Origin: an uncultured Cellulomonadaceae bacterium
Lineage (GTDB): Bacteria > Actinomycetota > Actinomycetes > Actinomycetales > Cellulomonadaceae
NCBI GenBank assembly: GCA_947495165.1
Contig: CANLXM010000003.1
Coordinates: 404,041 to 468,040 of the forward strand
DNA length: 64,000 nucleotides
Direction of reading: 5' to 3'
Positions 1 through 7,944 of the stretch are shown in pieces. Position 1 is the stretch's first letter. The number at the start of each line of letters is the position of its first letter. The notes below the pieces were generated by a model that made no database searches, was not told the origin of the DNA, and was given only the letters and a program-made list of their open reading frames with translations. Position numbers and translations under genes: made by a program.

Positions 1-590
1 TCGCTCAGGTAGTCCCGCTCCGAGCGCAGCGCCTCGAGGTCGCCCTGACGCTCGCTCAGCGCCTTCTCGGCCGCCAGCAGCGCCTCGCTCGAGTCCGCGT
101 CCGCCATCAGTGCCACGAGCCGCTCGGTCGACGTCTCGAGCGCCGCGATGCGCGCGTCCAGGTCCTTGCCCTGGCGCGTGACGTCGTCGGACGTGAGGGA
201 GAGGTTCGAGACCTCTCCGATCTCCTCCGCCGCGGTCAACGTCTCGGTGACCTTCGCCGCCGGGACCCGCACGGACAACCAGGCGGAGGCCTCCTGCTCG
301 TCCGTGGCGCGCTGCTGCGAGCGGCCGTCGACCCGGCCGCCCGCCCGTTCCACGAGCGCGACGACGTCGTCGGCTGCGGTCTCGGCGTCGTCCGCGACGA
401 GGGTGAGGGAGCCGGTCGTGATGACCTCCCGCTCCGCGGTGGCCCCGGCGTCGTCGGCGGCCTCGGCGCCGTCGGACGCGTACGCGACGGCGGCACGATC
501 GCCCCCGCTCGCGGAGTCGTTGCTGCCGGAGCAGCCCGTGAGGAGGAGCAGCCCTACGAGGACGAATGAGGTGATGCGCGCAGTGGTCAT
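1..590 (-). CDS. DUF4349 domain lipoprotein (3' end beyond window)
   Basis: Read leftwards from an ATG at 588-590, the frame stays open to the window edge, giving about 196 residues. The N-terminus is a short basic stretch and hydrophobic segment ending in the lipobox LLLTGC, so it should be a secreted, lipid-anchored protein. Residues 50-130 (REVITTGSLTLVADDAETAA, then a gGrVdgr segment) and the following stretch rich in A, E, L and R (a likely coiled coil from about residue 140) fit the DUF4349 family. These usually end in a C-terminal transmembrane hairpin, which would lie outside the window. The family's molecular function is unknown. A TAGCGT -10 sits 7 nt before the ATG, so the mRNA is probably leaderless. 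Confidence 0.85.
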   Translation of the reverse strand, partial: MTTARITSFVLVGLLLLTGCSGSNDSASGGDRAAVAYASDGAEAADDAGATAEREVITTGSLTLVADDAETAADDVVALVERAGGRVDGRSQQRATDEQEASAWLSVRVPAAKVTETLTAAEEIGEVSNLSLTSDDVTRQGKDLDARIAALETSTERLVALMADADSSEALLAAEKALSERQGDLEALRSERDYLS

Positions 591-597
591 GTGCCGG

Positions 598-603
598 ACG
601 CTA
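598..603 (-). promoter_or_regulatory. -10 element of the DUF4349 lipoprotein gene
   Basis: TAGCGT on the minus strand, ending 7 nt before the ATG at 590. No convincing -35 is visible. The spacing predicts transcription starting at or next to the start codon. Confidence 0.5.
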
Positions 604-740
604 GCGCTGACCGGGGTCGGTTTGGGAGCTGATGCCCAACTGTGACCGGAATGACGCGGTGCCGTGTCCGGCGTCGGGCGCCTCGGCAGTAGCAGTCCGC
701 ATCGGGGCTGGTCATCGCGCGGTCGAGCGGTCGCGCTGGT

Positions 741-746
741 TAGAGT
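741..746 (+). promoter_or_regulatory. -10 element of the type III PKS operon
   Basis: TAGAGT, followed by 5 nt and the ATG at 752. This is leaderless spacing, with no Shine-Dalgarno between the element and the start. Confidence 0.5.
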
Positions 747-751
747 GACGA

Positions 752-1894
752 ATGGCCATCAGCATCCGTTCGATTGAGACTGCGGTTCCTGACACCGAGC
801 TCAAGCAGGGTGAGATCCGTGACCTCTTCGCTGCCCAGCCCGGACGCACCCGGCTCGCGCAGCGCCAGATCGCCGCCGTGTTCGACGCCGCCGCGATCGA
901 CACACGCCACACCGTCGTCGGCGAGCTCGACCAGCAGCCGCGCGAGGGGACACCGGTGTTCTACGACGCCACGGCCGGCGAGCTCCTGGCACCGTCGACG
1001 GGCGTACGGAACGACGTGTACGCCGAGCGCTCGCCCGCGCTCTTCCTGGCGGCCGCGCGCCGCGCCCTGGCCGCCGCCCCGGGGATCGAGGCGCCAGACG
1101 TCACGCACGTGATCACGGTCTCGTGCACCGGCTTCTTCGCGCCCGGCCCCGACTACGCGATCGTCCGCGAGCTCGGCCTGGCGCCCTCGACGCAGCGCTA
1201 CCACCTGGGATTCATGGGCTGCTACGCGGCCTTCCCCGCACTGCGGGCCGCCCGCGCGTTCTGCGCGAGCGACCCGGGGGCCGTCGTGCTGGTCGTGTGC
1301 ATCGAGCTGTGCTCCATCCACCTGCACGCGAGCGACGACCCGGACACGATCGTGGCTTCCTCGGTGTTCGCCGACGGCGCCGCGGCCGCCGTGGTCACCG
1401 GACGCGAGACCCCCGGCGCAAACCAGCACCCCAGGCTCGACCTGGACGCCTTCGACAGCGCGCTCATCCCCACCGGGGAGGCCGACATGGCGTGGACGAT
1501 CGGGGACCAGGGCTTCGACATGGTGCTCAGCCGGTACGTGCCGGGCATCATCGGTGAGCACATCGTGGCGGGCTTGGCCCCGCTGCTGGCCTCCGACCCG
1601 GAGCTCGCGGGCCGGCCCGCGGCCGACGTCGACCTCTGGGCGGTGCACCCCGGCGGCCGCTCGATCCTCGACAAGGTGCAGCACGCCCTCGGCCTGAGCG
1701 ACGGCCAGCTCGCGCCGTCCCGCGCGACGCTGCGCGAGGACGGCAACATGTCCAGCGCGACCGTCCTGTTCGTGCTACGCCGGCTGCTGCACGGCGAGGG
1801 CGGGGGGCCGCCCGACGCGCGCGTGGGCGCGATGGCGTTCGGTCCCGGCCTCACCGTGGAGTCCGCGCTGCTCACCCGGCGCGCGCCCCGATGA
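752..1894 (+). CDS. type III polyketide synthase, alkylresorcinol/phenolic-lipid type
   Basis: A homodimeric chalcone/stilbene-synthase-fold enzyme that would extend an acyl-CoA starter with malonyl-CoA and cyclise the chain. Its 380 residues match the family length. The catalytic triad is visible: Cys157 in FMGCYAAFPALR, His299 in AVHPGG and Asn332 in DGNMSS, all in the expected order. It is the first gene of a three-gene unit with a methyltransferase and an FAD monooxygenase. That is the same set and order as srsA-srsB-srsC of Streptomyces griseus, which makes alkylresorcinols and alkylquinones, so a long-chain phenolic lipid is the likely product (inference from context). The stop overlaps the next start by 4 bp. 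The ATG at 752 follows a -10 element too closely for a leader. Confidence 0.93.
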   Translation: MAISIRSIETAVPDTELKQGEIRDLFAAQPGRTRLAQRQIAAVFDAAAIDTRHTVVGELDQQPREGTPVFYDATAGELLAPSTGVRNDVYAERSPALFLAAARRALAAAPGIEAPDVTHVITVSCTGFFAPGPDYAIVRELGLAPSTQRYHLGFMGCYAAFPALRAARAFCASDPGAVVLVVCIELCSIHLHASDDPDTIVASSVFADGAAAAVVTGRETPGANQHPRLDLDAFDSALIPTGEADMAWTIGDQGFDMVLSRYVPGIIGEHIVAGLAPLLASDPELAGRPAADVDLWAVHPGGRSILDKVQHALGLSDGQLAPSRATLREDGNMSSATVLFVLRRLLHGEGGGPPDARVGAMAFGPGLTVESALLTRRAPR

Positions 1895-2655
1895 CCCCAC
1901 GGTCGTCCGCGTCGACCGTCCGGCTGCAGCACCGCGAGGTCGAGGCGCGCGAGCTCATGGACGACCCCGACTGCGACCTGCAGGCGCTCACGCGCACCTA
2001 CCGCCACTTCCGCGTGATCAACGCCCTCGTGGCCGGGTGGCGCCGGGTCTATGTGCAGCGGCTGCGCCCGCTGCTGTCCGCGTCGCGCGAGACGACCCTG
2101 CTCGACGTCGGCTGCGGCGGCGGGGACGTCGCGATCGCGCTCGCGCGGTGGGCGCGCCGCGACGGGCTGCGCCTGACCGTGACGGGGATCGATCCCGACG
2201 AGCGAGCCTTCGCGTTCTGCTCCGCCCGCGTGCCGCAACCGGGCGTGACCTTCGAGCAGACCACCAGCGCGGCGCTGGTCGCCGCGGGTCGGACGTTCGA
2301 CGTCGTCGTCTCCAACCATCTGCTTCACCACCTCGACGACGACGCCCGCGGCGCCCTCCTGGCCGACTGCGAGCGCCTGGCGCGCCGCGTCGTCGTGCAC
2401 AACGACATCGCGCGCAGCCCGGTCGCGTACGCGGCCTACTTCGTGGCCACCCTGCCGTTCGTGCGTGGGGGCCGCCCGCACGCCTCCTTCATCCACGACG
2501 ACGGGCTGCTCTCGATCCGGCGCAGCTTCCGCCCGGCCGAGCTCGCGGCCCTCGTCGCGCCCGACTGGCGGGTGCGTGCGCAGTTCCCGTACCGCGTGCT
2601 GCTGGTGCACAGGGCCGGCGCTGGTGGCCCTGCGGGTGGAGGCGCGCGTGCGTGA
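1891..2655 (+). CDS. class I SAM-dependent methyltransferase of the phenolic-lipid operon
   Basis: 254 residues. Motif I is LLDVGCGGGDVAIAL (about residues 69-83), an acidic ribose-binding loop follows in GIDPDE, and DVVVSNHLLHHL is the post-II segment, so this is a Rossmann-fold SAM methyltransferase. It overlaps the PKS gene by 4 bp (ATGA) and the next gene by 8 bp, implying translational coupling. By analogy with SrsB it would methylate the PKS product or a hydroxylated derivative, but the acceptor cannot be read from sequence. The C-terminus is a Gly/Ala-rich tail. Family assignment is firm; substrate is inferred from neighbours only. Confidence 0.88.
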   Translation: MTPRSSASTVRLQHREVEARELMDDPDCDLQALTRTYRHFRVINALVAGWRRVYVQRLRPLLSASRETTLLDVGCGGGDVAIALARWARRDGLRLTVTGIDPDERAFAFCSARVPQPGVTFEQTTSAALVAAGRTFDVVVSNHLLHHLDDDARGALLADCERLARRVVVHNDIARSPVAYAAYFVATLPFVRGGRPHASFIHDDGLLSIRRSFRPAELAALVAPDWRVRAQFPYRVLLVHRAGAGGPAGGGARA

Positions 2656-3790
2656 CGTGCTGATCGTCGGCGGCGGGCCTGTGGGCCTGCTCCTGGCGAC
2701 GCTTCTCGCCCAGGAGGGCCTCGACGTCGTGCTCTGGGAGCGTCGCGCGGCCCCGGTCGCGCACTCGCGCGCGATCGGGATCCACGCCCCCGCGCTGGAC
2801 GCGCTCGACGCCGCCGGCGTGGGTGCCGCGGTCGCCGCGGAGGCCGTGCAGGTGCGGCGCGGGCTGGCCGTCAGCCGGGGAGGCCTGCTCGGCGAGGTCC
2901 CGTTCGCGCACGTGCACCCGCGCCACCCGTACGTCGCCACCCTGCCCCAGGTGCGCACCGAGGCGCTGCTCGCCGCGCGCCTCGACCAGCTGGCCCCTGG
3001 CGTCGTCGAGCGCGGCGTGGAGCTCGAGGCGCTCGCCGACGTCGGCGGGGCAGTCCGCGCCGTCGGGCAGCGGGCGGGAGGCGGTGCGATCATCGAGAGC
3101 CCGCGGTTCGTCGTCGGCGCGGACGGCGCCCGCAGCGCGGTGCGTCGCCTGCTCGACGTCGGCGTCGTCGGTCGCGACTACCGCGACACCTATGTCATGG
3201 GCGACTTCGCGGACACCACCGGCAGCGGGAGCGACGCCGTCGTCTACCTGGCTCCGGACGGCGTGGTCGAGTCGTTCCCCCTGCCGGCCTCCCAGCGGCG
3301 CGTCGTGGTGCGCACGAGCGGGATGGTGCAGGGGCCGAGCGCCGCGCACCTCGCCGAGGTCGTCGCCCACCGCACCGGGCTCGAGCTCGACCCCGCCACG
3401 AGCACCATGACCAGCGCCTTCGCCGTCCGGCGTCGCCTCGCGACCGAAATGGTCCGGGGACGTTGTGTGCTGGTCGGGGACGCGGCGCACGAGATCAGCC
3501 CGATCGGGGGCCAGGGCATGAACCTCGGGTGGCTGGACGTCGCCGCGCTCGCGCCGCTGCTCGTCGCTGGGTGTTCCGGGCGCGGTCCGGACGAAGCAGG
3601 CCTTGCCCGGTTCGAACGGAACCGCATGTCCAGCGCACGCCGCGCCGCGACCCAGGCCGAGGTCAACATGTCCCTCGGGCGTCCGGCCACGGGGGCGCAT
3701 CTCGCGGTGCGCGACGCTGCGTTGCGAGCCGCCCTGTGCAGCCCGCTCCGGCGCCAGCTGGCTTCTGTCTATGCGATGCGGGGGCTGTAG
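2648..3790 (+). CDS. FAD-dependent aromatic monooxygenase of the phenolic-lipid operon
   Basis: 380 residues of the p-hydroxybenzoate-hydroxylase (group A flavoprotein) fold. It has the N-terminal dinucleotide motif VGGGPVGLLLATLLAQEG, the middle DG motif FVVGADGARSAVRR and the C-terminal GD motif CVLVGDAAHEISPIGGQGMN. It should hydroxylate an aromatic ring using NAD(P)H and O2. In the comparable srs operon this step leads from alkylresorcinol towards alkylquinone. GTG at 2648 was chosen because GTGGAGG lies just upstream and the N-terminus then begins right before the FAD motif; a GTG at 2636 is in frame too. The gene ends 7 bp before the oppositely oriented prenyltransferase gene. Confidence 0.88.
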   Translation: MRDVLIVGGGPVGLLLATLLAQEGLDVVLWERRAAPVAHSRAIGIHAPALDALDAAGVGAAVAAEAVQVRRGLAVSRGGLLGEVPFAHVHPRHPYVATLPQVRTEALLAARLDQLAPGVVERGVELEALADVGGAVRAVGQRAGGGAIIESPRFVVGADGARSAVRRLLDVGVVGRDYRDTYVMGDFADTTGSGSDAVVYLAPDGVVESFPLPASQRRVVVRTSGMVQGPSAAHLAEVVAHRTGLELDPATSTMTSAFAVRRRLATEMVRGRCVLVGDAAHEISPIGGQGMNLGWLDVAALAPLLVAGCSGRGPDEAGLARFERNRMSSARRAATQAEVNMSLGRPATGAHLAVRDAALRAALCSPLRRQLASVYAMRGL

Positions 3791-3797
3791 CGCGCGC

Positions 3798-4694
3798 TCA
3801 ACCCGCCACGAGCTGCGTCCCCGAGAGCGCGAGCTGGGCCGCGATCAGCAGGGACGCGACGATCACCAGCTGGAACAGCAGCCGCCCGGGCGGCCGGGAG
3901 AGCACGAGAACCACGCCGGTGGTCGCGATCGCGACCGAGGCCACGAGCCCGACGACGGCGAGCACCGACACCCCGCCGCCACCGGTGAGGACCGGACCGA
4001 CCAGCAGCAGCACGGCCGCGAGCGCGAGCGCACCGAACGCCACGACACCGGAGCGGACGCGACCCAGACGGTGCGGCAGGCCGGCGATGCCGGTGCGGGC
4101 GTCGTCGTCGAGGTCGGGCAGCACGTTGGTGAAGTGGATCGAGATGCCGAAGATCGCGCCGACCGCGAGCGCCCACCACGCCGGCCACTGCGGCGTCGGG
4201 AGCGCGAGCGTGACGACGGCGGGCAGCAGGCCGAAGCTGAGGACGAACGGCAGGACGGAGGCCGGGGTCCGTTTGAGGGCCGCGTTGTAGAGCCACCCTG
4301 ACGCCACGAAGACCACGTGGGCGATCCCGGCCTCGACCCCCAGCGCCAGGGAGGCCACGACCGTGAGCGCCGCCGTGGCGACCGCGGCGCCGCGGACGAG
4401 CGAGAGCGACACCAGGCCTTGCGCGACGGGCTTGTCGGTGCGCCCCACGGCGGCGTCGCGCTCGGCGTCGATCCAGTCGTTCGACAGCCCGATCGACAGC
4501 TGGCCGACGAGGACCGCGAGCGCCACCAGGCCGACGGTCGTGCCCGGCAGGCCGACACCGACACCGAGCACGGCGGCGAGCGTCGTGACGGCCGCGCACG
4601 GGCCGGGGTGCGTGGACAGGGCGAGCAGCCGGGCGCGCTGAGCGAGGCCGGCGTGCGGGTGGTCCGTGGCGCCGGGCTTTGTGCTCAGGTCCAT
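3798..4694 (-). CDS. UbiA-family prenyltransferase, membrane
   Basis: 298 residues with about eight to nine hydrophobic helices. It has two aspartate-rich motifs: NDWIDAERD around residues 65-75 and DLDDDARTG further on. These bind Mg2+-diphosphate in UbiA-type aromatic prenyltransferases. It lies tail-to-tail with the PKS/methyltransferase/monooxygenase operon, with only 7 bp between stops, so it has its own promoter (TAACGT, 6 nt before the ATG). Family knowledge gives transfer of an isoprenoid chain to an aromatic acceptor. Whether that acceptor is the phenolic lipid or a separate quinone precursor is not shown. Confidence 0.88.
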   Translation of the reverse strand: MDLSTKPGATDHPHAGLAQRARLLALSTHPGPCAAVTTLAAVLGVGVGLPGTTVGLVALAVLVGQLSIGLSNDWIDAERDAAVGRTDKPVAQGLVSLSLVRGAAVATAALTVVASLALGVEAGIAHVVFVASGWLYNAALKRTPASVLPFVLSFGLLPAVVTLALPTPQWPAWWALAVGAIFGISIHFTNVLPDLDDDARTGIAGLPHRLGRVRSGVVAFGALALAAVLLLVGPVLTGGGGVSVLAVVGLVASVAIATTGVVLVLSRPPGRLLFQLVIVASLLIAAQLALSGTQLVAG

Positions 4695-4700
4695 CCGCTG

Positions 4701-4706
4701 ACGTTA
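4701..4706 (-). promoter_or_regulatory. -10 element of the UbiA-family gene
   Basis: TAACGT on the minus strand, 6 nt before the ATG at 4694; leaderless spacing. Confidence 0.45.
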
Positions 4707-4744
4707 GCGCGCCGGCCGACCTGGCTCACGTCGAGCGGGTGCGT

Positions 4745-5341
4745 TCAGGGCCGGTACACCCAGTGCCAGGGCTCGCGCGGCGTGTCCTCGACGAATCCGT
4801 AGCGCTCGCCGTTGGCGCGCATCCACGCCTGGGCCTTCGCGTCGAGGTCGAGGTCGACGGCGATGCCCCAGCCGTGCGGGCTCGTGCCCGGCTCCGCGGC
4901 CAGACCGCCCTGGGAGTACAGGCCCTTGCGTCGCGCGACGTCGACCTGCGCATCGAACGACCGGTAGGAGTCCGTGATGCCGATCGTCACGCCGTCGGCG
5001 TCCGCGTCGGCGAGGAGCTGTTCGAGCGCACCGCCCGCCGGTGCCCACAGGCGGTGCCCCGTGCCGGCGACCGGGGTGAGCTCGGCGACGGGGACCCGCC
5101 CGTTGCCGTAGCGCGCGAGGTCAGCGGGGACGCCGTCGCTCGTCCAGCTCGCGGCGTCGGGCCCGGCGGCGGCAGCCGCGGGGGAGTAGCTCTCGACGGC
5201 GCGCGCGAGCGCCCCATCAAAGCTGGGGCCGTTGGCATTGGAGGTCGCGGTCGGGAGAGCAGCGGGGCGCGGGGGCGCGAACGCGTGGATCGTCGCCTGG
5301 ATCTCGGACATGCGCTGGTTGATCGCCATGATGGCGTCCAC
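4745..5341 (-). CDS. M15-family (VanY-like) peptidase
   Basis: The C-terminal half (from about residue 85) is a D-Ala-D-Ala carboxypeptidase of the VanY type: SYRSFDAQVDVARRKG, then SPHGWGIAVDLD with Zn ligands His and Asp, and finally EPWHWVYRP with the third ligand His and the catalytic Glu. It should cleave peptidoglycan stem peptides. GTG at 5341 was chosen for the GGGAGG Shine-Dalgarno about 5 nt upstream, giving 198 residues. No signal peptide is seen. Instead residues 1-45 carry an Ile-x-x-(R/I)-x-x-Glu-Ile-Gln type stretch and a FDGALARAVE segment. Such N-termini recall the export-less leaders of flagellum-associated peptidoglycan hydrolases, though no flagellar genes are nearby. Confidence 0.82.
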   Translation of the reverse strand: MDAIMAINQRMSEIQATIHAFAPPRPAALPTATSNANGPSFDGALARAVESYSPAAAAAGPDAASWTSDGVPADLARYGNGRVPVAELTPVAGTGHRLWAPAGGALEQLLADADADGVTIGITDSYRSFDAQVDVARRKGLYSQGGLAAEPGTSPHGWGIAVDLDLDAKAQAWMRANGERYGFVEDTPREPWHWVYRP

Positions 5342-5414
5342 GGGGCCTCCCTTCCGTCGGCTGACCCGTCCTATCGGCCGGCCGCCGTGAGGCATGAGGA
5401 GGGCGACGTCGAGG

Positions 5415-6734
5415 TCACGTCGCCTCGAGCGCGAGCACCGCCCATCCGTGCGGCGGCAGGCCCACCTGCCACCGGTCAGCCTCGACCCAGCCGTCACCGG
5501 CCAGGGTGGTCGACGTCGCAGGCAGCGGCGCCGTCGTCGGCTCGTCTGCGGTGCTCAGGGCGACGACGAGGGCCTGTCCGCCGTCGCGCTGGGACGACCG
5601 GTAGACGAGGAGCGTGTTGGTCACGCTGAGCACCTCGGTCCGCGCGGTGCGCAACCACGGGTGGCGGCGACGCAGCCCGACGAGCTCCTGGTGCCGGCGG
5701 AAGATGGCCGACGCGTCGGGTTCGAGCGCCGCCGGGTCGGCCGGGAAGGCGGGACGGATCGCGTCGTCGCCCCCCGCACGGTCCTCCTTGACACCCTCGA
5801 ACCCGAGCTCGTCGCCCGCGTAGATGCACGGCGTCCCCGCGACCGTGAGCAGGACGGCCAGCGCGTGCGCCAGGTGGCGCGGGTCCTCGAGCTTGCTGGC
5901 GATGCGGGTGACGTCGTGGTTGCCGAGGAACGTCAGCGGGACGAACGCCTCGCTGAACGCGGCGTGCCTGCCGAGGGCGTGCGCGAGCTCGTGCGCGTTC
6001 GCGTCGTTGAGCGAGCTCCACACGGCCTTCCACAGCTCGTACTGGGTCACGGCGTCCATGCCGGACTCGCGCACGATCCCGGCGTAGTCGCCGTGGATCA
6101 CCTCGCCGACGACGTAGACGTCCGGGCGGGCGGCGCGCACGCGCTCGAGGACGGGCGCCCAGAACGACGGGGGAACCGCGTAGGCGGCGTCGAGCCGCCA
6201 GCCGTCAGCGCCGCGCTCGAGCCAGTACTCCATGACGGACGCGACGTGGTCCGCGACCGCCGGGTTGTCGTGGTTGAGCGCGACGAGCGCCGAGTGCCCC
6301 TCGAAGTCGTCGTGCTCGGGCGGGCCGCCGTCGTCGGGCCAGCGCAGGCGGAACCAGCCGGCGGCGGGGGAGCCGGGGCCGTCCTCGCGCGCCGTCGCGA
6401 ACCGCTCGAACCCCTGCCCGACGTGGTTGAACACCCCGTCCAGCACGACGCGCAGCCCGCGGGCGTGCGCCGCCGCGAAGAGCACGACCAGGTCGTCCTC
6501 GTCGCCCAGGCGCGGGTCGACGCGAAAGTAGTCGACCGTGTCGTACCCGTGGGTCGACGACGCGAACACGGGACCGAGCAGGATCCCAGACGCGCCGAGC
6601 GCGATCGCGTGGTCCAGCCATGGCTCGAGGCTGCTCAGCCGGTGGTGCACCCCGTCGTCCGTCGCCTGGGGCTCCGCTCCGAGGAAACCGAGCGGGTAGA
6701 CGTGCCACAGCAGCGCATGATCGATCCACGTCAC
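5415..6734 (-). CDS. glycoside hydrolase family 13 (alpha-amylase family)
   Basis: A 439-residue (beta/alpha)8 GH13 enzyme with all key residues: LDGVFNH (region I), GWRLDAAY with nucleophile Asp182, VVGEVIHGDY with acid/base Glu211, and FLGNHDVTR with transition-state Asp274. A C-terminal beta domain follows from about residue 360. There is no signal peptide, so it acts in the cytoplasm, probably on maltodextrin-like oligosaccharides. Subfamily and exact substrate are not resolved. GTG at 6734 has AGAGAGG upstream. No sugar transporter or regulator is adjacent, and it stands as a single gene between the peptidase gene and a divergent unknown gene. Confidence 0.9.
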   Translation of the reverse strand: MTWIDHALLWHVYPLGFLGAEPQATDDGVHHRLSSLEPWLDHAIALGASGILLGPVFASSTHGYDTVDYFRVDPRLGDEDDLVVLFAAAHARGLRVVLDGVFNHVGQGFERFATAREDGPGSPAAGWFRLRWPDDGGPPEHDDFEGHSALVALNHDNPAVADHVASVMEYWLERGADGWRLDAAYAVPPSFWAPVLERVRAARPDVYVVGEVIHGDYAGIVRESGMDAVTQYELWKAVWSSLNDANAHELAHALGRHAAFSEAFVPLTFLGNHDVTRIASKLEDPRHLAHALAVLLTVAGTPCIYAGDELGFEGVKEDRAGGDDAIRPAFPADPAALEPDASAIFRRHQELVGLRRRHPWLRTARTEVLSVTNTLLVYRSSQRDGGQALVVALSTADEPTTAPLPATSTTLAGDGWVEADRWQVGLPPHGWAVLALEAT

Positions 6735-6823
6735 GAAGGACGCCTCTCTCCTCGGGTCACCTGGCGCGTCTGACCCTATCGACGCGGACGCCGGGGAGCC
6801 TGTCGGACCGGGCCGGCCAGGCG

Positions 6824-6829
6824 TACGCT
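6824..6829 (+). promoter_or_regulatory. -10 element of the unknown gene at 6836
   Basis: TACGCT, 6 nt before the GTG at 6836; leaderless spacing. The 101-bp gap 6735-6835 otherwise holds only the leader of the divergent GH13 gene. Confidence 0.45.
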
Positions 6830-6835
6830 CGAGGG

Positions 6836-7789
6836 GTGAGCGACGACGCTGCTATCGCGAACCGTCCCCTCCGCACCGCGGAGTTCGACGCGTTCGGCCC
6901 GTGGATCGACGAGGTCCACGCGCTCGACGACGTCCCGCCGCTGTTCCGCTCGCATCCGCTCGACCTCGCCGCGGCGACCCTCGCGCTCAAGGTCCCGCGC
7001 AACATCCCGCGCCGCGACGCGACGCCGGACATGAACCTCTACGACCACCTCGTGGTCGTCGCGGCGGGCGGGCTCACGGTCCTCAGCCGTACCGCGGACG
7101 ACGCCGGGCGGGAGGGGTACGCCGCGCGGACCGTGCCGTTCGCGGACATCGCCGCGCTGCGGGACGTCGTGTCGCTGCTCGACGGGTGCCTCACGGTGGT
7201 GACCCGCGACGGGGACCCCGTCGTCGTCTCCTACAACGGGTCGGCGCGCGCCGCCGTCACGCGCCTCGTGGAGACCCTGCGCTCGGCCACGACCCGTGAC
7301 GCGCCGAGTGCCGCCGGCCGCGCGTTGCTCGCCGGCGCCCCGTCCGGTGGCGACCCGTCGATGAGCGAGCGCGAGGTCGGCCTCGTCAACGACTTCCACG
7401 AGATCGTGCGACGCGACCCGCAGCTGCGGGCGTGGGCGTGGCACGAGCGCCAGGGTGTCCGGCTGCGTCCCGAGGCGAGCAGCGTCGTCTCCCGCCTCGC
7501 GCACCTGGTCTCGCCGATGACCCTGCAGGGCGCGGTGGTGGCTGGCAGCGAGTCGGCGCTCGAGGTCGTGAGCCGGCGGGACTGGCTGCGGCGAGGTCGC
7601 GGGCCGGAGCACTCGTCGGGACGCCTCGTGATCCCGTGGAGCAGGATCGACGCGGTGGTCGTGCGACCCCACCCGCGCTACGCGGCGGCAACGTCGGTGG
7701 CGCTGCGGCTCGGGTCCACGCACGCCGAGGTCGTCGTGCCCACCGGCTCGGACGCGCAGGCGTTCTTCGCCGCCGCGGCGCAGGACTAG
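6836..7789 (+). CDS. conserved hypothetical protein, two PH-like segments suspected
   Basis: 317 residues, not recognised as a named family. There is no signal peptide and no long hydrophobic helix, so it is probably cytoplasmic. Two similar beta-rich stretches are visible. Residues about 65-145 (LYDHLVVVAAGGLTVLSR, then TVPFADIAALRDVV, LTVVTRDGDPVVVSYNG) end in a helix, and residues about 230-315 (MTLQGAVVAGSESALEVVSR, then LVIPWSRIDAVVVRPHPRY) likewise. Each resembles a pleckstrin-homology-like barrel capped by a helix, which suggests a tandem duplication (inference). GTG at 6836 is preferred because the -10 element ends 6 nt earlier; further upstream the frame would run through that promoter. 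Confidence 0.75.
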   Translation: MSDDAAIANRPLRTAEFDAFGPWIDEVHALDDVPPLFRSHPLDLAAATLALKVPRNIPRRDATPDMNLYDHLVVVAAGGLTVLSRTADDAGREGYAARTVPFADIAALRDVVSLLDGCLTVVTRDGDPVVVSYNGSARAAVTRLVETLRSATTRDAPSAAGRALLAGAPSGGDPSMSEREVGLVNDFHEIVRRDPQLRAWAWHERQGVRLRPEASSVVSRLAHLVSPMTLQGAVVAGSESALEVVSRRDWLRRGRGPEHSSGRLVIPWSRIDAVVVRPHPRYAAATSVALRLGSTHAEVVVPTGSDAQAFFAAAAQD

Positions 7790-7796
7790 GTCCACC

Positions 7797-7868
7797 CCAG
7801 GCACCACCGGGTCATCCGCAAGGATGAGCCTGTGCGTCGCAGGATCTCGCCCGTGCGGGGGTGCCTGG
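7797..7868. promoter_or_regulatory. 9-bp inverted repeat upstream of the ABC/two-component operon
   Basis: CCAGGCACC at 7797-7805 and its exact complement GGTGCCTGG at 7860-7868 are separated by 54 bp. The right arm sits about where a -35 box would be for the TAGCGT -10 at 7886-7891. It could be a regulator site or a terminator-like fold after the unknown gene. Neither is proven. Confidence 0.3.
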
Positions 7869-7885
7869 ACCCTGTGCGCCCTCCG

Positions 7886-7891
7886 TAGCGT
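7886..7891 (+). promoter_or_regulatory. -10 element of the ABC/two-component operon
   Basis: TAGCGT, about 54 nt before the ATG at 7945, so this transcript would have a normal leader with the GGGAGAG Shine-Dalgarno. Confidence 0.35.
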
Positions 7892-7944
7892 CGTCGACAG
7901 GCCGGACTCCAGCAGAGAGCCCGGCTCGCGACGACGGGAGAGAC

